Source: Batkoa obscura (taxonomy: Eukaryota; Entomophthoromycota; Entomophthoromycetes; Entomophthorales; Batkoaceae). From it: a stretch of 64,000 nucleotides of DNA. A model generated the notes under the pieces. That model searched no databases, had not been told where the DNA came from, and was given only the letters and a program-made list of their open reading frames with translations. This document shows, one piece after another, positions 1 to 10,028 of the stretch. The DNA is taken from NCBI GenBank assembly GCA_030770535.1, contig JASVEC010000019.1, positions 917,719-981,718 of the forward strand. Reading direction: 5' to 3'. The first letter of the stretch is position 1; each line of letters begins with the position of its first letter. The position numbers and the translations under genes were made by a program.

Positions 1-171
1 AAAGAAATTAAAAGTGAGTTCATTTCAAACTTGAATTTTATATATTCTTACTTAAATGGTTGTTATAATTCGAAGTTTGGATTTAAAGATACAAATTATG
101 TTTATCAGCAATTTAAATTATTAATTAAGCTATATGGGGTGGAACAATTATTTAATCAAATATATATATAA
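1..171 (+). CDS. C-terminal end of an unknown gene (partial)
   Basis: An open frame runs from the first base to a TAA at 169-171 and encodes 56 residues, rich in Tyr, Phe, Leu and Asn and ending GVEQLFNQIYI. No start codon is inside the window, so this can only be the last exon of a gene entering from the left. The residue mix looks like coding sequence and not a random AT-rich frame, but no family is recognisable. It converges with the phytochelatin synthase gene, whose stop lies 58 bp further right. A chance open frame is the main alternative. Confidence 0.4.
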   Translation, partial: KEIKSEFISNLNFIYSYLNGCYNSKFGFKDTNYVYQQFKLLIKLYGVEQLFNQIYI

Positions 172-229
172 CTAAAGCAAATAAATTATTCATAAATTGT
201 GTTTAACTTTTATTATGTCTAATATTAAC

Positions 230-1701
230 TCAATGTGTTGTTTGATTTAAGCAATTATTTAAATTAATCATTTTTTGTTTTAACGTTGCTACTTCATTTG
301 ATAATATAGATTTAGCTAATCTAATATTATAATCATTACATTTACAATCATTACAAGTAATTTCAATAATTTCTTGTAATGAAATATTATCAATATTAAT
401 TCTGTCTTGAATTAATAATAAATCTTCCTTATTAAATAATATTTCATATGGTAAAGATAAATAAAATAAAGTCAATAAGGATAAATAATTGGGATTCTGT
501 TGTAATAATGAAGAGGGGATGACGATGTTTTTTTGTATCCAATTATATAATATTGTGTTTTTAATACTGGCTACTAATAATTCAAATTGTGTTATATATT
601 CTGTTTGTAATTCATTATTATTATTGTTATTTTCTTTACAGTTCTTTTTCAATGGCAATAATTCATCCTCTTCTTTCATTAACAAAATCCTCTGTTGAAT
701 TATTTCTTTCTTATCCGATTTAAATTCCCTCAATTCATTATATAATTGTATCAATTCATGCCAAAGCTCTTCCTTTTTACTAATTCCTTTTATCTTTAAT
801 AAAAACTGTTTCCAACTTTTTAAATCCAAATCCAATTGAGTTAATGAAGTTATTGTAAAACTATTCTTTGATAATAAAGTATAACCTCTTGAGATGCCCG
901 AACTAGGATCTATTGGTTTCAATGATTCAAATAATAAATCCAAAGGTACCCAATAGGCAGGATATTTAAATCTAGCAACGTCTAATACTAATACCATCTT
1001 CTCTTCAGGATCATAGCCTCCAACAGGCGAAAAATGACCATCACCTGTTTGTCCTAAAGTTTTTCTAGAATAAGATAATACCATCACTTGATTATCCGAT
1101 TGACATGATAGTTTAACATCATTTTCAAATTGATTTAATGTTGTTTTATTACTATAAGATAATCGGCTGGATAATCCATTACATTTAGCTAGGCACTCAA
1201 ATTCGGATAAAGTAATACCTTGTAAACGGATATCAGATAACGAACGACAACAATCTAACATTTCATCAGCATACCTATTAATAGTTGATATTTCTTAGTT
1301 ATTTTTACGTTCAAATGATAGATAATAATTGAAACTCACCATCTCCAAGGGCCTTTCCAAACTTTCAATGGGTCAACTTCTAGAGAGTTTAATACCATTG
1401 ATAACGTACCTAATCCACAAACTAGGACAATAATCATATTAGTCAAACTAAAAATATTGGCGATAATAATAAACAACTTACAAGCTGGTTCCGATTGTGT
1501 AGTAAAATAATTTGCTAATTGGAAATAAATTTCTGCATGCCCAGTTTCAATTGCTTTTTTAAAAAAGAACTTTCCTTGAGTGGAGGAAAAGGGTATTAAA
1601 CTTGATGGCAATTGACGCTATCAAGGGAACAAATCAGTATGTTAAAATTGGCGAAGAGATAAGATTATTACTTTAAAGTAAGTACGGATTAAATTGGACA
1701 T
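230..1701 (-). CDS. Phytochelatin synthase, four exons
   Basis: Glutathione gamma-glutamylcysteinyltransferase (papain-like clan), which makes phytochelatins from glutathione to sequester cadmium, zinc and other metals. My model is complement(230..1274, 1340..1421, 1482..1617, 1672..1701), 430 aa, with introns of 65, 60 and 54 bp carrying GT/AG ends. The family start (FYRR-LPS) appears as TYFKRQLPSS once the first intron is removed. The catalytic triad is intact: Cys57 in EPAFCGLG, His163 in GHFSPVGGY and Asp181 in [11 protein letters not shown]. These align one residue after Arabidopsis PCS1 Cys56/His162/Asp180. The WKGPWRW motif spans the second splice junction. The C-terminal half is variable, asparagine-rich, and ends with a CNDCKCND cysteine cluster of the kind used for metal sensing in this family. 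The family call is firm; the first exon is the least certain part. Confidence 0.93.
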
Positions 1702-2154
1702 TTTTTAAAAATTTATTGTAAAAGTGAGTTGACAGTTTTTTGGAATGAGACTGCTTTTTAAATTTTATGTCAAACTAGAAAACTATTTAGGTTGTTAGCA
1801 TCAAAGTTGAAAAAATTAAATTTATTTTGGTGAAATAAATAAATTTTAAAATTGGAACAAATTTAAATTATTAAAGCCCTTCACAAAGAGTAGTAGTAGC
1901 CTTCCAAACTTCGTATACATAAAAGATAGATCATTAGTTGCAATACTAAATAATTTTTGTCTCCAAAAACAAAATTTTCTTAAGTAAATTTTTTTGCTGT
2001 TGCAATTTTTCTAATAGTTTTTTTACCACATCAAACTGTAGGGATATTTTATGAATGACCTAATATGAGATAAACAATCAAAATTTGATTTGGCTTTTTT
2101 GTACACATAATATTTAAAATCGAAATTAGTAGACAATTGATTTGTTTTAATAAA
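1702..2154. other. Intergenic, 453 bp, shared upstream region
   Basis: AT-rich spacer between two divergently transcribed genes (phytochelatin synthase leftward, regulator-like gene rightward). I see no repeat, RNA gene or conserved frame. It should hold both promoters, but I cannot pick out a convincing TATA box for either. Confidence 0.6.
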
Positions 2155-3906
2155 ATGGAATTTGCCCTCGAAAAAAGGTCATATAAAACAGAAGCTTCAG
2201 AAAGGATCCGTTTATTGTATTTTGAGCTACAAACAATCCTTTATAATGCAACTATTAATTCATATAATGAGCCGAACAAAGTGAAGTTAATAAATAACTA
2301 TATAAAATGGATGAATTATATAATCAAGAAGCAAAAGGAAGTCATGGAATTTATGTTCAAAATGAGACGAAGGAAAGAAGGTTCTTCACTTATAAAACAA
2401 AAACAATATGAATTTTGTCTAGAAATAGAGTATGGTATATTTAACTTTAATCAATTAACTAATGAAAATCAATTACCTTATGGTTTATTTTATTATGAAG
2501 GAAATATAATGAATGAATTAAAAGCATCTCCTATTTTAATTAATAATATGCTTCCAAGTGAATTATTAGAAAGTCTTATTAAGATTTATACAACGTTAAT
2601 GGACCCTTATAGTTTTTGGTTGACGAAAGAAGATTTATTAAGAGTATTAAAAAATAGTAACAAATCTTTATTAAAGCTAATGCTATTTCAAACATTTAAT
2701 AAAATTATTAAATTTAATGATCAGCAGTTTATTGAAGTTTTAAAAAGGGAAGGGAATGGATTTAATCAAATTCTGAGACAAAGCATGGATACTCCAAGTT
2801 TAGAAAATTTAACTGGACTAACTTTATTAAGCTTTGAATATTTTTTTGAACAACAAAGGGCAACAGCGAGACTGTATATACTCCATTTAATAGAAATGAA
2901 AAAACAAGTAGAAGAACAAAATTTAGAGAAGTTAAGTAAAAGTAATCAACTATGGAAACAAAGAATATTTGAGATAATAGAATTATTAGCTGTCTTTTTA
3001 GAAATTAAAAATGAATTTGAAAGTGATTATAAATTAAACTATCGATTAAAGCACATCAATAGAACTGTATTATGTATACCTACTAAGCCAAGAGAATTGA
3101 AACAGAATGTAATTATTATAGATAATATTCATGATTTTCTAAACAATAATAATAATCCAATCTATACAAATCCAACATATAATGATGACGAACAAGCTAA
3201 TTATTATGCGTTTGCTACATGGTGTGAATTACAAGCATGCGATTATATCAACTATTATAGAACTAAATTAATAAGAAATGAAAAAAATGAAATACAAAAC
3301 TCAAACACAATATTTAAATTAACTAAACATAAAGTTAATTTAATTAATCAGATAGATATGAAATTACAAAATACACCAAAAGAATATAAACAATATCAAT
3401 TAATTAATCAAGAACAAGCTTATGAAATAAGATATCATGGTAAATTAAAATTTAGTGATAGTTCATTTAGTAGTTATGCTTATTATGTTATTTTGATAAG
3501 TAAACTAACAATATTAAATCCACTTATTGGATTATTAGAACAACCTTATCAGCTATCTAATAAGAAACATAGTTATAAATTATACGAAGGTACTATTAAT
3601 ATATGGAAATATCTTAATTCATGTATCAAATTAAATATAAAAAATGACCAAATTCATTATCCCATTATTAATAACTCCAGTCATTTTTTAACAATTATTT
3701 ATTTTTCATTAAATATATTAATTAATGATTTATTTAATAAAAAGGATAGAATAGTAATTTATAATTATTTAGTAAAGTTTATTGAGTTTCTTAAACTATC
3801 AGAAAAATCAGATGTTGGATTTTTAGATGCTAATTTTACTTTAAGTAGAATTAGGGCGTATTTAAATCAGTTTAAACTTCCTGATAAGTACCCTTTGAGT
3901 CTTTAA
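2155..3906 (+). CDS. Fungal TF middle-domain protein, divergent paralogue, no zinc cluster
   Basis: 583 aa; I start at the first ATG (2155). The protein follows the same plan as the pair at 4248-6056 and 7371-9161. An N-terminal helical segment (SERIRLLYFELQTIL) corresponds to their RIEKIEKEL linker. Then come LPSELLESLIKIYTTLMDP, a psl-like TPSLENLTGLTLLSFEY block and a C-terminal NQIDMKLQNTPKEYKQYQLI region. This is the layout of the fungal-specific transcription-factor (MHR) region, which normally follows a Zn2Cys6 domain; no CxxC cluster is present here. It is far more diverged than the other two are from each other, so this is an older duplication. A regulatory or scaffold role is inferred from the fold only. 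There is no visible disabling change. Confidence 0.6.
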   Translation: MEFALEKRSYKTEASERIRLLYFELQTILYNATINSYNEPNKVKLINNYIKWMNYIIKKQKEVMEFMFKMRRRKEGSSLIKQKQYEFCLEIEYGIFNFNQLTNENQLPYGLFYYEGNIMNELKASPILINNMLPSELLESLIKIYTTLMDPYSFWLTKEDLLRVLKNSNKSLLKLMLFQTFNKIIKFNDQQFIEVLKREGNGFNQILRQSMDTPSLENLTGLTLLSFEYFFEQQRATARLYILHLIEMKKQVEEQNLEKLSKSNQLWKQRIFEIIELLAVFLEIKNEFESDYKLNYRLKHINRTVLCIPTKPRELKQNVIIIDNIHDFLNNNNNPIYTNPTYNDDEQANYYAFATWCELQACDYINYYRTKLIRNEKNEIQNSNTIFKLTKHKVNLINQIDMKLQNTPKEYKQYQLINQEQAYEIRYHGKLKFSDSSFSSYAYYVILISKLTILNPLIGLLEQPYQLSNKKHSYKLYEGTINIWKYLNSCIKLNIKNDQIHYPIINNSSHFLTIIYFSLNILINDLFNKKDRIVIYNYLVKFIEFLKLSEKSDVGFLDANFTLSRIRAYLNQFKLPDKYPLSL

Positions 3907-4053
3907 TTTACTATTGTCATTATCTAATAAATACCACCCCCTTTTCATTAATATAGCTGAATCGAGCTATATAAAGCTAAACATAGTATCCATATATTTA
4001 AACTAGATATTTTTAGAATAGAGTATCTTCCATTAGTCAATCAATTCCCCTAT

Positions 4054-4203
4054 TTACCTCTTATGTGGAATACCATTATCATAATTATACAACTCTCCCC
4101 CTTGAACTCTTTTAATTTTACACTTACAAGGCTTCTCTTTATCAAAGTTTATCAAATAAATACATCCCATAATAGTATTAAAAATAATAAATAAGATCAT
4201 ACT
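4054..4203 (-). CDS. Possible small membrane peptide gene or last exon
   Basis: An open frame immediately downstream of the 4248-6056 gene on the same strand. Its first ATG-initiated part reads about 48 residues: a hydrophobic stretch (MILFIIFNTIMGCIYLI) followed by a charged, cysteine-containing tail (KEKPCKCKIKRVQGGEL). The residue pattern of one membrane segment with a basic tail is less random than other short frames nearby. A pyrimidine tract ending in AAG just before the ATG could be a splice acceptor. No homologue is recognised, and it may be noise in the 3' region of the neighbour. Confidence 0.2.
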   Translation of the reverse strand, partial: SMILFIIFNTIMGCIYLINFDKEKPCKCKIKRVQGGELYNYDNGIPHKR

Positions 4204-4247
4204 CTTAAAAAGGGAAAGGTAAATAATTACAATTAATATCAATTATA

Positions 4248-6056
4248 TTATACTGTTATAGAATACTTTCCTAAGAAATGGAACTTTTGCAAGTCTTTTT
4301 CTATAACCTCGATTGCAAACCCACTATCTTCAAAATAATGAGTTCTGTCTCTATCCCTCTTAATCCAATAAACTAATTGTTGAACTTTGTTATAAATTAA
4401 TTCATTCTGAGACTCTGAAAAATATAACTGTGATAAAGCGTTAATATAAAAATAGATAGTTGGAAGTAAATTCATACATGAGTTAAATAGTATCCATGGA
4501 CATTCGTTTTTAACATTATTACGATTAAACAAGCTTGAAAATAGATCCCATAACTTGTCGGCTGTTTCTAATCCAATCTTCCATAGCCAGGTGTATAATA
4601 GTGGGTGAGGACATGGACTTATATATGAAATAGGGTCAACAACATAAAGTTTACTATTCAAAAACATCAAATATCCAGAAGAACCTAATGATGAAGTGTT
4701 ATCTAATTGTAGTACACCGTATGATTTTATATCATTAAGTTCCTTTAAGGATAAAAGGTGATAGCTTTTGTAATTTGTTGGTACATCATTTATCTCTTGA
4801 TCTAATTCATCAATCATCTTTAACATACTATTTAAATCAAAATAGAACCTGTTGATTGGATCTATGTTTGGATTTCTCTTTAGCATATCTTTTTTGTTAT
4901 AATAATATTGTAAAACATGACAGTAGCATGCTAGCGCTCTTGAACAATATAATGACTTGCGAGGTTGGTTATTGTTAATACTGGGGGCTATAACACTATT
5001 TTTTATATTAACACTTTTTAATACTGCTTTTAAATCTATCTTTTTTGTTTTATTGATCTTTAATCTAGGCATTGTGGGTATACTAATCAACTTATTTCTG
5101 ATATGAATTAAGGGGATTATATTAGTATATTTTAAGGTTAAAAAAGATCCTGGTAAATAAGATAAACCAACATGGAGGATAATTATAAATTCCCATAGCT
5201 TTTCTTTTAATGAATCCTGATTACGGTTGTTTGTAATTAAAAAAATATTTTTCTCTTTTTCTGTTTCTTTTGGTATTATTTGTAACATTCCAGCCATCCT
5301 TACTGCTTGTCCTAAATATATGTTAGCTAAAGAATAGTTTTTAGTATATAAATATTCTCCAGCAATTAAAGTGATTGCAACTACATTTTCTAAGCTTGGA
5401 TTACTATAACTTTGAATAATCATACTTTGGATATCTTTAGTGTTATTAAGTAATAGCTGTTTGTATTCTTTTGGAAGTTCTACTAAACTCAATAATGATT
5501 GTAAAAGCATTGCTTTTAATAAACTTGGTTCTTTTTTTTTAAATATACGTTCCAATACTGGAGCTGTAAACCATAATCCATCTGGATCTAAAAGCTGATG
5601 ATAAATACTAATAAAACATACCAAAAGTTCTGAAGGCATTAACTCATCTACTTTATTTGGAGTGACATATAACTCTCTCTCTGGACAACAGCACAAACAA
5701 CTATTCATGAACATCAACTTTTGACTATTTCTTATCAATTGAGTATAATGGGATATCCCTTTTTCAAAATAAGCTATAAATTTCGCTTCTACATTTATAT
5801 GTTTCTCCCTTTGTAATTGACATTCAATAGGTCTGTTTTTTAATTCTATTAATCTCTTTTTTGTAACCAAACATTCCTTTGACCATCTAAGATAACTCTT
5901 TATTAAACCACTAAACCCATTAGTTGGATAGGCTAATATGATACTGTTTATGCTGGAAAAAAATTCTGCCAGCTCCTTTTCAATTTTTTCTATCCTTTCA
6001 ACAGCTTTGAGTCTAAAAGACTCTTGAATTCTTTTCGACTTTTCATTTTGTTCCAT
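4248..6056 (-). CDS. Fungal TF middle-domain (MHR) protein without zinc cluster, paralogue A
   Basis: 602 aa, single exon. Residues ~18-35 form a coiled-coil-like linker (RLKAVERIEKIEKELAEF). Residues ~155-260 carry the fungal-specific TF region: LMPSELLVCFISIYHQLLDP, EPSLLKAMLLQSLLSL, NPSLENVVAITLIAGEYLY and YLGQAVRMAGMLQI, the last matching the classic GxAvRMA..L signature. No Zn2Cys6 cluster precedes the linker. A TATA motif lies only ~35 bp upstream of the ATG, so an upstream DNA-binding exon is unlikely. A short cysteine run, CLCCCPERE, is the only local cysteine cluster. Blocks are identical to paralogue B at 7371-9161, while others are strongly diverged. It probably acts as a cofactor or dimerisation partner, or is a relic regulator; direct DNA binding is not supported. 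Confidence 0.7.
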   Translation of the reverse strand: MEQNEKSKRIQESFRLKAVERIEKIEKELAEFFSSINSIILAYPTNGFSGLIKSYLRWSKECLVTKKRLIELKNRPIECQLQREKHINVEAKFIAYFEKGISHYTQLIRNSQKLMFMNSCLCCCPERELYVTPNKVDELMPSELLVCFISIYHQLLDPDGLWFTAPVLERIFKKKEPSLLKAMLLQSLLSLVELPKEYKQLLLNNTKDIQSMIIQSYSNPSLENVVAITLIAGEYLYTKNYSLANIYLGQAVRMAGMLQIIPKETEKEKNIFLITNNRNQDSLKEKLWEFIIILHVGLSYLPGSFLTLKYTNIIPLIHIRNKLISIPTMPRLKINKTKKIDLKAVLKSVNIKNSVIAPSINNNQPRKSLYCSRALACYCHVLQYYYNKKDMLKRNPNIDPINRFYFDLNSMLKMIDELDQEINDVPTNYKSYHLLSLKELNDIKSYGVLQLDNTSSLGSSGYLMFLNSKLYVVDPISYISPCPHPLLYTWLWKIGLETADKLWDLFSSLFNRNNVKNECPWILFNSCMNLLPTIYFYINALSQLYFSESQNELIYNKVQQLVYWIKRDRDRTHYFEDSGFAIEVIEKDLQKFHFLGKYSITV

Positions 6057-6090
6057 GGAATGTAAACTTTTACAATGTTAAAGGCGTTTT

Positions 6091-6097
6091 TTATATA
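6091..6097 (-). promoter_or_regulatory. TATA box of MHR paralogue A
   Basis: The motif TATATAA on the minus strand, about 35 bp before the ATG at 6056. A normal TATA-to-start distance would leave a leader of only a few bases, so transcription may begin very near the ATG. Confidence 0.4.
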
Positions 6098-6457
6098 TTT
6101 AATAAATTATCATTTAAGAATCGAGTTAGTTTTAAACTCATGGTTTATTTTTATCTAGCTTTATAAATATGAATCAATGATAGCATTATTTGAATTGGAA
6201 TTTATGTCAATTAAAATATTAAATAGTTTTGATCATAAATAAAGATCTTTGATCAAAAATGAAAATTATTTAAAACAAGTACTAGTCAAATATTTGTTTT
6301 TTATCATTTTAGTACTTATTAGTTCTATGATATATAAATTACTTTTTTCATCTACTAATGTATCTAATCTTCAAAAATTGATGAATTTCTATAAAGTAAG
6401 ATAGATAAACATACTTTTTTTATTTGTAGCTTTGTATTGTATATTTAATAAGCTTAT

Positions 6458-6555
6458 GGTGATATTTTTTTTGACTTCACTACTTTTTCTATCTTTTAAG
6501 TGCTATTTGAGTGGAAAAATTATTAGCAAAATTCTTAAACACAAATACATCCCCC
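6458..6555 (-). mobile_element. GGGGATG MITE
   Basis: ~98 bp, reverse orientation, flanked on both sides by TTAT. Contains the family core AAGTGCTATTTGAGTGG. Confidence 0.85.
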
Positions 6556-6884
6556 TTATATTAAAAAATAATATTTTGATATAAAATACAAATTTTTTTT
6601 TTACTATGATAGCTTTTTTAAGAGATTTACTATTCTTAGTTTAATAAACTTATTTTATCTTTTTATGGTTATTTTTTTATTGTTTTTTTTACATAATTTG
6701 CTAATTATATAAATTGCCTTTTTATTATTTTACATAACCTACTTCTACTACATACTATCTTTTATTGATAAGTTTGTTTTAATTACCAAAATCAAGATTT
6801 CTTAACTTATTATAAACAGTTAATTACAAAGCTTTTACTTTTTTCTCAGGCACTAAATCCCACATTAGATAATAGACTTGATAT

Positions 6885-6973
6885 GGGGATGTATTTTCTT
6901 ATTTCACTAATAATCTTTTGGTTCAAATAGTACTTAAAAATTGAAAGGAGATGAAATCAAAAGAAACATTCTC
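6885..6973 (+). mobile_element. GGGGATG MITE, short and diverged
   Basis: Forward copy of ~89 bp. The left end is intact (GGGGATGT) and the right end drifted to CATTCTC. Left flank ATAT, right flank ATGT. Confidence 0.75.
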
Positions 6974-7370
6974 ATGTATTTTGAAATAAAAGATGTCAAG
7001 TACTTAAAAAATTTCCAGCTTGTGATTATTATTTAAGAAATTATAAGGTTATCAAAACATGATTTTTACGCCTGTATTTTAGTTATAACATAGCTTTTTC
7101 ATTTTTATAATCATTTGGGTATATTTGTTTACTTTACATATAGCAATAATAATTAAAAGAATACTTTTAAATTCAAGATGTTTGCAAAGATTGATAGAAT
7201 ATTTAATATTTAAAAGATTACTACAATATTTAAATTTAAATAGTAAGTTGATAATTTCATTTGCTTTTGTTTACAAAGTAGTGATACAAATATCTTTATT
7301 CAAAATTAAATAGTGGCCATTTTAGTTTCTAAAATAAAAGGTAAAAAAACTATAGTAAATAATAGCTATA

Positions 7371-9161
7371 CTATAACACTATAGAATATTTTCCCAGAAA
7401 ATGAAAGTTATGTAAACTTTCTTCTATGATCTCAATTATATACTTACTATCTTCAAAATAATGAGTTCTGTCTCTATCCCTCTTAATCCAATAAACTAAT
7501 TGTTGAACTTTGTTATAAATTAATTCATTCTGAGACTCTGAAAAATATAACTGTGATAAAGCGTTAATATAAAAATAGATAGTTGGAAGTAAATCCATAC
7601 ACGTGTCACTAATAGCCCAAGTATATCCGTCTTCAATATTATTACGATTAAACAAGCTTGAAAATAGATCCCATAACTTGTCGGCTGTTTCTAATCCAAT
7701 CTTCCATAGCCAGGTGTATAATAGTGGGTGAGGATATGGACTTATATATGAAATAGGGTCAACAACATAAAGTTTACTATTCAAAAACATCAAATATCCA
7801 GAAGAACCTAATGATGGAGTGTTATCTAATTGTAGTACACCGTATGATTTTATATCATCAAGTTCCTTTAAGGATAAAAGGTGATAGCTTTTGTAATTTG
7901 TTGGTACATCATTTATCTCTTGATCTAATTCATCAATCATCTTTAACATACTATTCAAATCAAAATAGAACCTATTGATTGGATCTATGTTTGGATTTTT
8001 TTCTAAAATATTCCTTCCATTAAGATAAGCTTGTAAAAGTTGATAATAATATGCTAGCGCTCTTGAATGATATAATGCTTCTATAGACTTAGTATTATTA
8101 GGATTGGGAATAATAGCGGTTGTAACAATACTCTGTCTTATCCTTTTCAAGCCTACCTTTTTGACTTCATTGATGCGTAATCTAGGCATAGTAGGCAAAC
8201 AAACCATTTTATCTCTAATGTGAATTAAAGGTGTTATTTTATTATACCTTAGGATTAAAGGATGCTCTATTATATTATCTAAAGTGATATGAATAAATAT
8301 TATAAGTTCCCATATTTTTTCCTTCCATGAATCTTCAATAGGATTTTTTGTAAATAAAAATACACTCTTTTCTTTTTCTTCGGGTATTATTTGTAACATT
8401 CCAGCCATCCTTACTGCTTGTCCTAAATATATGTTAGCTAAAGAATAGTTTTTAGTATATAAATATTCTCCAGCAATTAAAGTGATTGCAACTACATTTT
8501 CTAAGCTTGGATTACTATAACTTTGAATAATCATACTTTGGATATCTTTAGTGTTATTAAGTAATAGCTGTTTGTATTCTTTTGGAAGTTCTACTAAACT
8601 CAATAATGATTGTAAAAGCATTGCTTTTAATAAACTTGGTTCTTTTTTTTTAAATATACGTTCCAATACTGGAGCTGTAAACCATAATCCATCTGGATCT
8701 AAAAGCTGATGATAAATACTAATAAAACATACCAAAAGTTCTGAAGGCATTAACTCATCTACTTTATTTGGAGTGACATATAACTCTCTCTCTGGACAAC
8801 AGCACAAACAACTATTCATGAACATCAACTTTTGACTATTTCTTATCAATTGAGTATAATGGGATATCCCTTTTTCAAAATAAGCTATAAATTTTGCCTC
8901 TGTAATTTTATATTTTTCTTTGTGTAATTTGTTAGACTTATTTTTCAATTCTATCAATCTTTTTTTTGTAACCAAACATTCCTTTGACCATCTAAGATAA
9001 CTCTTTATTAAACCACTAAATTCATTAGCTGGATAGGCCAGTAAATTGCTCTTTATACTAGAAAAAACATCCGTCAACTCCCTTTCAATTTTTTCTATCC
9101 TTTCGACAGCTTTAAATCTGTAAGATTCTCTATAACTTCCTGAATTCTCATTATTTTTCAT
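7371..9161 (-). CDS. Fungal TF middle-domain (MHR) protein without zinc cluster, paralogue B
   Basis: 596 aa, single exon, same domain plan as the gene at 4248-6056: linker RIEKIEREL, LMPSELLVCF, NPSLENVVAITLIAGEYLY, QAVRMAGMLQI, and the C-terminal NDVPTNYKSYHLLSLKEL block. No CxxC zinc cluster is present. Identity to paralogue A is patchy. 512 bp (8383-8894) match A base for base, as do 149 bp at 7446-7594, and 361 bp at 7638-7998 differ at about five positions. The segments between (for example the protein region around TMPRLRINEVKK) differ at many residues and vary in length. This points to recent gene conversion between the two copies. Both frames are open, so both are presumably expressed. 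Confidence 0.7.
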   Translation of the reverse strand: MKNNENSGSYRESYRFKAVERIEKIERELTDVFSSIKSNLLAYPANEFSGLIKSYLRWSKECLVTKKRLIELKNKSNKLHKEKYKITEAKFIAYFEKGISHYTQLIRNSQKLMFMNSCLCCCPERELYVTPNKVDELMPSELLVCFISIYHQLLDPDGLWFTAPVLERIFKKKEPSLLKAMLLQSLLSLVELPKEYKQLLLNNTKDIQSMIIQSYSNPSLENVVAITLIAGEYLYTKNYSLANIYLGQAVRMAGMLQIIPEEKEKSVFLFTKNPIEDSWKEKIWELIIFIHITLDNIIEHPLILRYNKITPLIHIRDKMVCLPTMPRLRINEVKKVGLKRIRQSIVTTAIIPNPNNTKSIEALYHSRALAYYYQLLQAYLNGRNILEKNPNIDPINRFYFDLNSMLKMIDELDQEINDVPTNYKSYHLLSLKELDDIKSYGVLQLDNTPSLGSSGYLMFLNSKLYVVDPISYISPYPHPLLYTWLWKIGLETADKLWDLFSSLFNRNNIEDGYTWAISDTCMDLLPTIYFYINALSQLYFSESQNELIYNKVQQLVYWIKRDRDRTHYFEDSKYIIEIIEESLHNFHFLGKYSIVL

Positions 9162-9356
9162 AAATTTTAAACTCTAGTTATTAAACTGAAATATATATAT
9201 TGATAATTTGTAAATTATATATTAAGAATATTACTTGTAATATTAAGCTTAGCTATAAATCTTTATTGAAGCCTATTTTTAAACTAAGACATATTCTTAA
9301 AACAAAAAGCAGTTCTGCTTTTAAGTAAAAATCACTAGTTGGAAATTTAAATTATG

Positions 9357-9446
9357 GGGATGTATTTTTTTGTAAGAATTTACAATTTTTCCGCCCAAAT
9401 AGCACTTAAAAAATAGAAAAAATAATGAAACCAAAAAAACATCCCC
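9357..9446 (+). mobile_element. GGGGATG MITE
   Basis: Forward copy, ~90 bp, with intact GGGGATGT and ACATCCCC ends and a perfect TTAT flank on each side. This is one of the clearest cases showing that the target duplication is 4 bp. Confidence 0.88.
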
Positions 9447-9616
9447 TTATTCTTAAATGCAAAATTGTAGCATTGCACAGACTACAAGATTATTATAATT
9501 AGCAGCTTAAACCTTTAATATTTTATCAGTATTCACTTTGATTTCTAGATACCTTACTAATAGTTCAAAATCCAAAGTTTATCATACTATAAAGATTAAA
9601 AGCTTTGTACAACATT

Positions 9617-9714
9617 GGGAGTGTTTTTTTTGACTTCATTATTTTTTCCATTTTTAAGCGCTATTTAAGCGGAAAATTTATTAGTAAAATTCTTAAACAC
9701 AAAAATACATCCCC
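9617..9714 (-). mobile_element. GGGGATG MITE
   Basis: Reverse copy of ~98 bp. Ends GGGAGTG and CATCCCC; flanks CATT and ATTA. Confidence 0.85.
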
Positions 9715-10028
9715 ATTAATTATTATAAAGTGTGAAAATAGTAATTTATTCAGCTGATTTTGCCCATCAATATATTTAATAAAGAGAAACAGGAACTAAC
9801 TATTATTCAAAACCACATATATTTTAATAAAACACTGTATTTATTTACTATGTTTTTAGAAATTCATTTATTAATTAAATAAAACTTTAATAGTGAAAAT
9901 GGAATGTCAAAATCGTCGAATTTTATTTCTAAACTATAAGGTATTAACATGGTAGTATTCGATAAAAATTATCCATGCAGTGTAATTTTTACTCAAAAAC
10001 CAGACAGTAATCTATGTTCGATCTTTTA

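Larger units (their letters stand above)
6057..7370. other. Intergenic, two MITEs
   Basis: Spacer between the two mosaic paralogues. It contains two copies of the GGGGATG MITE (6458-6555 and 6885-6973). The rest is low-complexity AT with no supported gene. Confidence 0.6.
9162..10028. other. Intergenic, two MITEs in opposite orientation
   Basis: Contains MITE copies at 9357-9446 and 9617-9714. No coding frame or RNA gene is supported in the remainder. Confidence 0.6.

Noticed and set aside
489-698. Open frame on the plus strand opposite phytochelatin synthase
   Set aside because: It lies wholly inside the well-supported minus-strand exon and its Leu/Phe/Asn-rich peptide is the complement of the coding asparagine-rich region.
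6057-6400. Missing Zn2Cys6 exon upstream of MHR paralogue A
   Set aside because: I read this region on the minus strand and found no CxxCxxxxxxC pattern; a TATA box sits just before the ATG.
7125-7313. 62-residue frame between the MHR paralogues
   Set aside because: Ile/Leu/Lys-rich AT translation without any coding signature.
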